Source: Deltaproteobacteria bacterium
Lineage (GTDB): Bacteria > Desulfobacterota > JADFXK01
Length of the DNA stretch: 6,616 nt
Direction: 5' to 3'
Assembly: GCA_015233285.1 (NCBI GenBank)
Contig: JADFYA010000215.1
Span: 1 to 6,616, forward strand
Position 1 is the stretch's first letter; the number at the start of each line of letters is the position of its first letter. Below, one piece after another: positions 1 through 4,426 of this stretch. The notes under the pieces were generated by a model. The model saw only the letters and a list, made by a program, of their open reading frames with translations, did no database searches and was not told the DNA's origin. A program made the position numbers and the translations under genes.

Positions 1-213
1 AACCAGCAACCAGTGGGCGTGGTGTTACCCTTCTTCGTGGAGTTGGCCGTGGCCGAAACCGAACCGGGGGTAAAAGGAGATACGGCCAGTGGTGGATCAA
101 AACCGGCCAAACTCGAGACCGGCGCCGTCATCCAGGTCCCGCTTTTCATTAATGAAGGTGATCGACTCAAGGTGGATACTCGGACCGGCGAGTACATCGA
201 ACGGGCCAAGTAA
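1..213 (+). CDS. efp: Elongation factor P, C-terminal part (5' end outside window)
   Basis: The frame is open from base 1 and ends at TAA 211-213, giving the last 70 residues of a protein usually about 185-190 long. The fragment covers the end of OB domain II and all of the C-terminal OB domain. The EF-P C-terminal signature K-x-A-x4-G-x2-I-x-V-P-x2-I-x2-G is met exactly at fragment residues 34-53, and the ending [12 protein letters not shown] is typical of the family. EF-P is a cytoplasmic translation factor that binds between the P and E sites of the ribosome and relieves stalling at consecutive prolines. The modified lysine or arginine tip lies in the missing N-terminal domain, so the modification type cannot be judged. 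No convincing intrinsic terminator follows; the gene runs into repeat-rich DNA. Identification is secure. Confidence 0.96.
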   Translation, partial: NQQPVGVVLPFFVELAVAETEPGVKGDTASGGSKPAKLETGAVIQVPLFINEGDRLKVDTRTGEYIERAK

Positions 214-232
214 CCGGGATTCTGGAATTATG

Positions 233-274
233 GTTGCTTGTTGCTCGTTGCTTGGCTTTAGTTACCTGTTACTT
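233..274. repeat. Heptanucleotide repeat tract, GTTGCTT type (array 1)
   Basis: Six units in constant 7-base phase starting at 233, 240, 247, 254, 261 and 268. The first three are nearly perfect (GTTGCTT, GTTGCTC, GTTGCTT); the fourth is degenerate; the last two read GTTACCT and GTTACTT. The same heptamer, in one orientation or the other, borders both MITE-like elements in the window. It resembles in style the short tandemly repeated repetitive sequences known from some bacteria. No protein is encoded. Confidence 0.75.
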
Positions 275-355
275 GAGATGGGCTACGAATACCTGTGCCA
301 ATAAGATGACGTCTTAATTGAAAAACATGGTAAATTTTGCTTTTTGTAATGTCGG

Positions 356-367
356 AACCAGCAACCC
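356..367. repeat. Short heptamer remnant next to MITE copy A
   Basis: AACCAGC followed by AACCC abuts the left end of MITE-like copy A. It is the reverse complement orientation of array 1 and the same orientation as the array right of copy A. The DNA between array 1 and this remnant (275-355) is AT-rich, and I see no gene, clear promoter or terminator in it. Confidence 0.5.
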
Positions 368-746
368 AATGTCATTGACTTAAGGGCAGGGTCATCGGAT
401 CCTATTCTAAATAAATGGTCAATTCCGATTAAGCCCTGAAAGGGCGCTCTAGGTTAGCCCAGCGGCAACGCCCTGGGTATGGGCGGCGACTATACAAAAT
501 AACCTATAATGACCACATAAAATCCTTGGCAATTCAGCACCTCAGCCGTATCTGGATATCCCATTCAAAGGAAATGGCTTTGAGGGCCGGCCGACCTCCT
601 GAGCATCTTGCTGACACGTAACCTGTCGTATTTCCCAGGGCGTTGCCCTGGGCTAACATAGAGCGCCCCTCCGGGGCTCTTAATCGGAATAGACTATTTT
701 AAAAAAAATTTAGCTCGTTTGTCCGCACACTTAAGTCAATGACATT
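368..746. mobile_element. MITE-like palindromic element, copy A (non-coding)
   Basis: A 379-bp non-coding element bounded by a perfect 17-bp terminal inverted repeat, AATGTCATTGACTTAAG at 368-384 and its complement at 730-746. Inside each arm, imperfect inverted homology continues: an arm with GCCCTGAAAGGGC and CGCTCTA leads into a GC-rich hairpin (458-477 left; CCCAGGGC/GCCCTGGG at 634-652 right). The centre (about 482-630) is the non-palindromic core and gives the element its orientation. A second copy lies at 3801-4170 in reverse orientation, roughly 85-90% identical by eye, with a 30-base stretch at 482-511 identical. There is no transposase ORF, so it would be non-autonomous and mobilised in trans if it is a MITE. 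I found no certain target-site duplication. A structured intergenic repeat that spreads by another route remains possible. Confidence 0.8.
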
Positions 747-753
747 GACCTGT

Positions 754-792
754 AACCAGCAACAAGAACCAAGCAACAAGCAACCATCAACC
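754..792. repeat. Heptanucleotide repeat tract, GCAAC type (array 2)
   Basis: About five units of the AACCAGC / AACAAGC kind with one-base slips (AACCAGC, AACAAG, AACCAAGC, AACAAGC, AACCATC). It is in inverted orientation to array 1 on the other side of copy A. It runs directly up to the stop codon of the phosphatase gene, so the 3' flank of that gene is entirely repeat DNA. Confidence 0.75.
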
Positions 793-1302
793 CTAGATCT
801 GGTCGTCTTGCGCCTGGCCCATGACGCGGCTGATCAATTCCGGGGTGACGTACCATTGCAACCGGCCACCCAGTGCCCCGAAGGTGGTTACTTGTATTTT
901 GGCCAAGGTGCCGTTGTCGGCGAATAAACCCAACTCGGCCCGGTCGGCCAGCAGATGGGCCGTGATCCTGGCCAGTGAAGGCAAATGACCGGCCACCAGC
1001 ACTGCCGGATGACCGGCGAACCGGTCTAAATAAGCCACAGCCTCTTGCGCATCAGCCATGGGTTTGAGTAACTCCGTAGAAATGATCTGGCCTTGCGGAA
1101 CCCCGGTTTCTTGGGCGCAGATACTGGCCGATTCATGCGCCCTCTTTTTCGGGCTGGTCAGAATGGCGTCAAGAGTCACTCCGGTTTTGGCTAACATCCG
1201 GGCGCAAATCCGGATTTGGTCACGACCGGCTGAACTCAAACCTTCTTCCGGATCAATTTCTTTTGACAGCGCTTGACCGTGACGGATCAAATACAGGTCC
1301 AT
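793..1302 (-). CDS. sixA: SixA-type phosphohistidine phosphatase (histidine phosphatase superfamily)
   Basis: 169 residues, about the size of E. coli SixA (161). The N-terminus MDLYLIRHGQA carries the catalytic RHG motif, with the phospho-accepting His at residue 8. SPKKRAHESA at 50-59 matches the SP-x-x-RA-x-x-[ST] segment of the family, and VAGHLPSL (His106) supplies the second active-site histidine. SixA enzymes are small cytosolic phosphatases that remove phosphate from histidine on phosphotransfer proteins (the ArcB HPt domain or the nitrogen PTS in E. coli); the target here is unknown. The frame stays open 45 codons further upstream, but the start at 1302 has AGGAGGT at the right distance and puts RHG where the family has it. 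The gene is divergent from pilZ with only 33 bp between starts. Its TAG stop touches heptamer array 2. A generic phosphoglycerate-mutase-like phosphatase is the main alternative. Confidence 0.9.
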   Translation of the reverse strand: MDLYLIRHGQALSKEIDPEEGLSSAGRDQIRICARMLAKTGVTLDAILTSPKKRAHESASICAQETGVPQGQIISTELLKPMADAQEAVAYLDRFAGHPAVLVAGHLPSLARITAHLLADRAELGLFADNGTLAKIQVTTFGALGGRLQWYVTPELISRVMGQAQDDQI

Positions 1303-1310
1303 CTGAATTA

Positions 1311-1317
1311 ACCTCCT
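1311..1317 (-). promoter_or_regulatory. Ribosome binding site fixing the sixA start
   Basis: On the minus strand this reads CAGGAGG/AGGAGGT, eight to nine bases before the ATG at 1302. It supports the short 169-residue product over the 214-residue extension, whose extra N-terminus would precede the RHG motif and overlap pilZ. Confidence 0.8.
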
Positions 1318-1335
1318 GGCAAAGTGTGAAGCAGA

Positions 1336-1839
1336 GTGGAAAATCAGGGTATCGTTGATTTTGACGCGAATGCCGCGGCATCGCCGGCCCATCCCGACCA
1401 GTCGGAAGGGTCGGATAAGCGTCGATCTGATCGTCACAAGATTGATCAGTTAGTCCTCGTCTATTCTGATGATTATAGTAAGGTGCTAAGATACTTTGAT
1501 CTTTCCGTCGGCGGGCTGTGCATCAGGGCAAAGCGGGCCTTTAACCCCAAAGACCGCCTACAAATGAACCTCAATCTGAAAATGTTAACCAAGGGAATGG
1601 TCTGGGAGGAGACCTGCATTGCCTCGGCTGAGGTCGTGCACTCAGTCTATCAGAAAGAATACGATGCGTACCTGACTGGATTAAGATTCGTCGATCTTGA
1701 ACCTCAAGTTATGCAGGCCGTTGAAGCAGCCTGTTCCTACCTGGAAGCTCAGAATCGGCCGCCCCAAGACACCGGAGCCACGATTGAAGAGTTGGGTTGC
1801 TACCTGGAAAGACTGATGGAAAAATCTCCGTCATTTTGA
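1336..1839 (+). CDS. PilZ-domain protein, probable c-di-GMP receptor
   Basis: 167 residues. The PilZ domain spans about residues 27-125. The c-di-GMP binding signature is complete: KRRSDR (RxxxR as R29 and R33) and DLSVGG (D55, S57, G60; [DN]xSxxG). A low-complexity stretch rich in Ala, Asp and Ser precedes it, and residues ~130-167 form a probable helical tail with no recognised domain. No signal peptide or membrane segment is seen, so it should be a cytosolic single-domain adaptor that changes partner binding when c-di-GMP is bound; the output (motility, polysaccharide or other) cannot be told. The start is GTG at 1336. An in-frame TGA at 1327 excludes a longer form, and no usable start follows before the RxxxR motif, although no strong Shine-Dalgarno is seen. 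It is divergent from sixA, and its 3' end overlaps the dipeptidase gene by 9 bp tail-to-tail. Confidence 0.88.
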   Translation: MENQGIVDFDANAAASPAHPDQSEGSDKRRSDRHKIDQLVLVYSDDYSKVLRYFDLSVGGLCIRAKRAFNPKDRLQMNLNLKMLTKGMVWEETCIASAEVVHSVYQKEYDAYLTGLRFVDLEPQVMQAVEAACSYLEAQNRPPQDTGATIEELGCYLERLMEKSPSF

Positions 1840-2802
1840 CGGGGTCCGGGCCTCCCGGCTGTCCGGTAATCCGGCGTAGAAGGCGGCCCAATTGCCGCCC
1901 ATGATGCGGCTGATGGAATCTTCGTCGTAGCCGTGCCGGTCAAACATCTCCTCCAAACCACGGAGCCCGGCCAGATCCGGTAGCCCCAATGTCTCTAAAT
2001 CAAATCCATAGAAATCCGTCCCCAGCCCCACTCCCTGCGGTCCGTAACCCTGGACCAGCCAATCTATTTGCCGGAAGACGTCTTCGACATTGACTTGGCC
2101 GTCAAGAGCCAGCATTTCCGGATTCACCGTTACTCCCACCACTCCCTGCCGGTTGAAAACGGCTTCCAGGTGTTCTCGATCCAGGTTTCGGCTCCGAGGG
2201 CAGAATTGGCGGAACCCGGTGTGGGAGGAGATCAGCGGGCCGTTATAAATGTCCAACAGATCATAAAAACACGGGTCGGCCAGGTGGGCGATGTCAATCC
2301 CGAATCCGTTTTTGTCCAGGGCCTTGACCAGGTTCTTGCCGGCCGCGGTCAAACCTTCCGGATGGCCGACTCCATTGCCCTGGCCGATGCGGTTGACCCC
2401 GGCGTGGGTTAACCCCACCATCCAGATTCCCCTATCTTTGAGCTCGCTCAGACTTACCGCCCCGTCCACTAAGGCATCGGCGTTTTCCAACAGCTCGATC
2501 ACCCCTGTCCCAGTCGCCGCATCCAGGCAGGCGGCCAGGTCCGCCGCGGTCCCGACGTGTTGCAATCCGGTCAGAAATTCATCTGCGTATTGGAACAACC
2601 TCCTGAGATGGCCGGCCGAGGTCCCCGGTCCGTTATACTCATCCGGGCAATAGAGGGCCGAGACGATCACTTTAACTCCGGCCCGGTTCATGTCGGAAAG
2701 GGTCACCGGACCTGAGGCGACCCGGTGAAACGGCACCTGGGGGTGATGCCGCATCAACCCGTAAACCAGATCCACATGGCCATCGAAAATTGGTCTGCGC
2801 AA
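1831..2802 (-). CDS. Membrane-dipeptidase family protein (peptidase family M19)
   Basis: 323 residues, the normal size for bacterial M19 enzymes (about 310-360). Metal-site motifs of renal-dipeptidase homologues appear in order: DGHVDL (H9, D11), ELLENADA (Glu at 106, bridging-ligand position), IDIAHL (H173), SSHTG (H194), SRNLD (205-208) and GTDFYG (D263). GLTHAGVNRIGQG at 130-142 and GGNWAAFY at 302-309 are also typical. The fold is a TIM barrel with a binuclear zinc site that cleaves dipeptides, often with D or dehydro residues at the C-terminal side. No signal peptide is visible, so it is probably cytosolic. The start is TTG at 2802, chosen because it keeps DGH intact and has a strong Shine-Dalgarno; the next in-frame Met (residue 17) would remove the first metal ligands. 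It begins 14 bp after the methyltransferase stop, so the two are likely co-transcribed. The actual substrate is unknown. Confidence 0.92.
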   Translation of the reverse strand: MRRPIFDGHVDLVYGLMRHHPQVPFHRVASGPVTLSDMNRAGVKVIVSALYCPDEYNGPGTSAGHLRRLFQYADEFLTGLQHVGTAADLAACLDAATGTGVIELLENADALVDGAVSLSELKDRGIWMVGLTHAGVNRIGQGNGVGHPEGLTAAGKNLVKALDKNGFGIDIAHLADPCFYDLLDIYNGPLISSHTGFRQFCPRSRNLDREHLEAVFNRQGVVGVTVNPEMLALDGQVNVEDVFRQIDWLVQGYGPQGVGLGTDFYGFDLETLGLPDLAGLRGLEEMFDRHGYDEDSISRIMGGNWAAFYAGLPDSREARTPSK

Positions 2803-2806
2803 TCCA

Positions 2807-2818
2807 ACCTCCCTCCCT
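2807..2818 (-). promoter_or_regulatory. Ribosome binding site of the dipeptidase gene (supports TTG start)
   Basis: The minus strand reads AGGGAGGGAGGT, ending four bases before the TTG at 2802 and touching the stop codon of the upstream methyltransferase (2819-2817). Two overlapping GGAGG-like cores are present. The position supports an uncommon TTG start and translational coupling of the two genes. Confidence 0.75.
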
Positions 2819-3761
2819 ATCTCACCGTTTTAATATAACAACTGCGGATAAGCTCAAAATGATTGGCATGGTTCCGCAGCCTCCACCAGACCTCGCCCCG
2901 GTCCCGCACCTCCCACCCCGGGCTAAGGCTATTCGAGCGTCGGCCACAGAGCAGCTCTTTCACATTGTCCCGCCCCTTACCGGTAAATGGGCCGGTTGAG
3001 ACGCCGCCCAGCCAGTTTTCTTCGGCCGCGGCCTCGATTGACCAGGAGTAGGGATCAGACAGCAGCAACTGGGCCCCGGAATTCCGGGATATCCGGTTCA
3101 ACTCCTGCAGATGAACCAGAGGGAAGGGGACCTTATCGAGCAGGTTGAGGGATGATGCGGCGGAAAACAATCCGGATTTGAAGGGTAAGGCGAGCGCATC
3201 GGCGACAATGAATTCAACCCGGCCGGGGTCCCAGTTAGAGGGCCGGGTAATGTTTCGGGGCGTGTTCAGCCGGCCTTCATCAATCAAGTTGAAGTCGATC
3301 CGGCCCTGGGTCATCAGCCGGCGGGCGGCGGTAACAAACTGGATGGAGTTGTCCAAACCGATGGCAAAGTCGAATTTTTGGCTCAGTTCAAAGGTGAATC
3401 GCCCCACCGCGCAACCCAGGTCCAGGGCCGGGCCCGGAGCCGGGTTAAGTAAACCGCTCCAGGCCGTGTACGCTGACGAGGCATCCTGATCATGGAACAT
3501 GTCTGCGTAATGCCCCCAGAGGTAGGCGGACAGAGAGGCCGGGTCTTCATATTTTGACGGCCCCGCCTGGGCTGAAGAGGCAGAACGGGGCAAGAGAAAG
3601 GCCAGACCGTCCTGGATGGGGTAGGCCGCCCCACACTGAGCACAATGCAGCGTCCCGGTGATGATTTCCCGGCTGTCTCGGCTTTCTGGGCTGCAGGACA
3701 GGCCGTTTTCCGCGGGCAGGCACGAGGGGCAAATGATCCAGTCGAGGAGTTTGGTTTTCAT
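2817..3761 (-). CDS. SAM-dependent methyltransferase with N-terminal Trm112-like zinc ribbon
   Basis: 314 residues. Residues 1-58 resemble a Trm112/UPF0434 module: CPSC (C11, C14) and CAQC (C40, C43) form a four-cysteine zinc site, followed by AAYPIQDGLAFLL. Residues ~110-240 form a class I Rossmann methyltransferase domain: motif I ALDLGCAVG (112-120), an acidic ribose-binding loop GLDNS (D137), then FIVADALALPF (184-194; motif II/III region) and a strand LLLSDPYSW. The C-terminus (about 245-314) is family-specific and rich in Trp, Arg and His; I do not recognise it. The acceptor substrate is unknown, and nothing seen separates small-molecule, protein or RNA targets. The ATG start at 3761 has only a weak Shine-Dalgarno-like GAGC upstream, and heptamer DNA starts about 20 bp before it. 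The dipeptidase follows after 14 bp. Confidence 0.85.
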   Translation of the reverse strand: MKTKLLDWIICPSCLPAENGLSCSPESRDSREIITGTLHCAQCGAAYPIQDGLAFLLPRSASSAQAGPSKYEDPASLSAYLWGHYADMFHDQDASSAYTAWSGLLNPAPGPALDLGCAVGRFTFELSQKFDFAIGLDNSIQFVTAARRLMTQGRIDFNLIDEGRLNTPRNITRPSNWDPGRVEFIVADALALPFKSGLFSAASSLNLLDKVPFPLVHLQELNRISRNSGAQLLLSDPYSWSIEAAAEENWLGGVSTGPFTGKGRDNVKELLCGRRSNSLSPGWEVRDRGEVWWRLRNHANHFELIRSCYIKTVR

Positions 3762-3776
3762 AGGTGCTCGGGGCTT

Positions 3777-3797
3777 GTTTCTGGTTGCTTGTTGCTG
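3777..3797. repeat. Heptanucleotide repeat tract (array 3), upstream of the methyltransferase
   Basis: Three units in phase: GTTTCTG, GTTGCTT, GTTGCTG. The orientation matches array 1. The tract lies between the methyltransferase start (3761) and the end of MITE-like copy B. Confidence 0.65.
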
Positions 3798-3800
3798 GTC

Positions 3801-4170
3801 AATGGATTGACTTAAGAGACGGACAAATGAGCTAAATCTTCTAAAATAGCCAATTCAAAACAAGCCCCAACGGGGCGCTCTAGGTTTTCCCAGGGCACCG
3901 CCCTGGGAAATACGGCAGGTTACGTATCAGCAGGATGGTCAGGTGGTCGGCCAACCCCCAAAGTCATGTCCTTTGAATGGGATATCCGACTACGGCTGAG
4001 GTGCTGAATTGCCAATGATTTTATGTGGGCATTATAGGTTATTTTGTATAGTCGCCGCCCCTACCCAGGGCGTTGCCCTGGGCTAACCTAGAGCGCCCTT
4101 TCAGGGCTTAAGCGGAATTGACATTTTATTAAATTCAGCTCATTTGTCCGTCTCTTAAGTCAATGACATT
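3801..4170. mobile_element. MITE-like palindromic element, copy B (inverted relative to copy A)
   Basis: A 370-bp non-coding element, reverse complement of copy A (368-746). Its terminal inverted repeats are better kept than those of A: 3806-3837 and 4133-4164 match at 31 of 32 positions, and weaker pairing reaches inward past GCGCTCTAGGTT to perfect or near-perfect hairpins at 3889-3907 and 4064-4082 (CCCAGGGC with its complement). The core at 4030-4060 is identical to 481-511 of copy A. No ORF of note is present. As a transcript it could fold into one long hairpin. It lies between the RiPP-operon terminator and the methyltransferase gene. Confidence 0.82.
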
Positions 4171-4180
4171 AACTATCCAC

Positions 4181-4208
4181 GAGCAACGAGCAATAAGCAA
4201 CCAGCAAC
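4181..4208. repeat. Heptanucleotide repeat tract (array 4)
   Basis: Four perfectly phased units: GAGCAAC, GAGCAAT, AAGCAAC, CAGCAAC. The orientation is inverted relative to array 3 on the other side of copy B. It abuts the U-tract of the intrinsic terminator at 4209. Confidence 0.75.
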
Positions 4209-4239
4209 AAAAAATGGGAGACCTTGGAGATCTCCCATT
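4209..4239 (-). terminator. Intrinsic terminator of the radical SAM / repeat-peptide operon
   Basis: On the minus strand a perfect 9-bp stem AATGGGAGA / TCTCCCATT (4239-4231 with 4221-4213) closes a 9-base loop and runs into six U residues (4214-4209). It begins 26 bases after the stop of the 41-codon peptide gene. The plus strand has no T-run on the other side, so it works in one direction. It separates this operon from the repeat block and the methyltransferase. Confidence 0.88.
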
Positions 4240-4265
4240 CATGAGTGTGAAAGTCTGATCATGAT

Positions 4266-4391
4266 TTATTCCGGGCCATGGCAGGCGGGCGCATGGCAAG
4301 CCGGGGCATGACAGGCCGGAGCGTGACAAGCCGGAGCATGGCAGCTAGCCGCGTGGGACTCTTTTTTTTCGACGTTAGAGATCTTCAGCAC
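4266..4391 (-). CDS. Cys-His-x-Pro pentapeptide-repeat small peptide, putative radical SAM RiPP precursor
   Basis: 41 codons, GTG start at 4391, TAA at 4268-4266. The product has a leader-like part MLKISNVEKKESHAAS (1-16), then five tandem pentads: CHAPA at 17-21, 22-26, 27-31 and 32-36, and CHGPE at 37-41. The pentads use different synonymous codons (TGC/TGT, CAT/CAC, GCT/GCC/GCG, CCG/CCC), so the amino-acid pattern is kept while the DNA varies, which argues for a real gene. AAGGAGG lies eight bases before the start. The gene is 35 bp after the stop of a radical SAM protein with a PqqD-like leader-binding domain and is followed by an intrinsic terminator. There is no signal peptide, membrane segment or obvious GG cleavage site. 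I infer a RiPP precursor: leader bound by the RRE, Cys/His/Pro core modified. I do not know a named family with this repeat. Alternatives are an unmodified metal-binding peptide or, less likely, a haem-binding peptide (CX4CH spacing). Confidence 0.85.
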   Translation of the reverse strand: MLKISNVEKKESHAASCHAPACHAPACHAPACHAPACHGPE

Positions 4392-4399
4392 CTGATTCA

Positions 4400-4406
4400 C
4401 CTCCTT
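4400..4406 (-). promoter_or_regulatory. Strong ribosome binding site of the repeat-peptide gene
   Basis: AAGGAGG on the minus strand, with eight bases to the GTG at 4391. It decides the start of a gene too short for ordinary ORF calling. An in-frame GTG at 4400 overlaps the Shine-Dalgarno and is unlikely to be used. Good translation would fit a precursor made in excess over its modifying enzyme, whose own start lacks such a site. Confidence 0.85.
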
Positions 4407-4426
4407 ATATTATACGTTATGTCAGA

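Noticed and set aside
89..304. Plus-strand frame overlapping the end of efp
   Set aside because: It reads efp in another frame, then continues into heptamer DNA; there is no family resemblance or ribosome binding site.
368..746. Target-site duplication around copy A
   Set aside because: Flanks are themselves repetitive (heptamers) and the two sides do not show a clean matching duplication; I could not fix the exact insertion boundaries.
233..793. Heptamer tracts as a CRISPR array
   Set aside because: Units are 7 bases with no spacers, and no cas genes are present.
1303..1437. N-terminal extension of the SixA-like protein to a start at 1437
   Set aside because: It would overlap pilZ on the opposite strand and push RHG 45 residues inward; the start at 1302 has a proper ribosome binding site and family-like N-terminus.
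4135..4329. A 64-codon minus-strand frame overlapping the repeat peptide
   Set aside because: It reads the CHAPA repeat in another frame, then runs through the terminator hairpin, heptamer tract and end of MITE copy B; it has no Shine-Dalgarno. The 41-codon frame explains the repeat and has one.
4409..4414. TATAAT on the minus strand upstream of the peptide gene as an internal promoter
   Set aside because: A start about 7 bases downstream would fall within the Shine-Dalgarno and no -35 lies at a usable distance (CTGACA is only 5 bp away).
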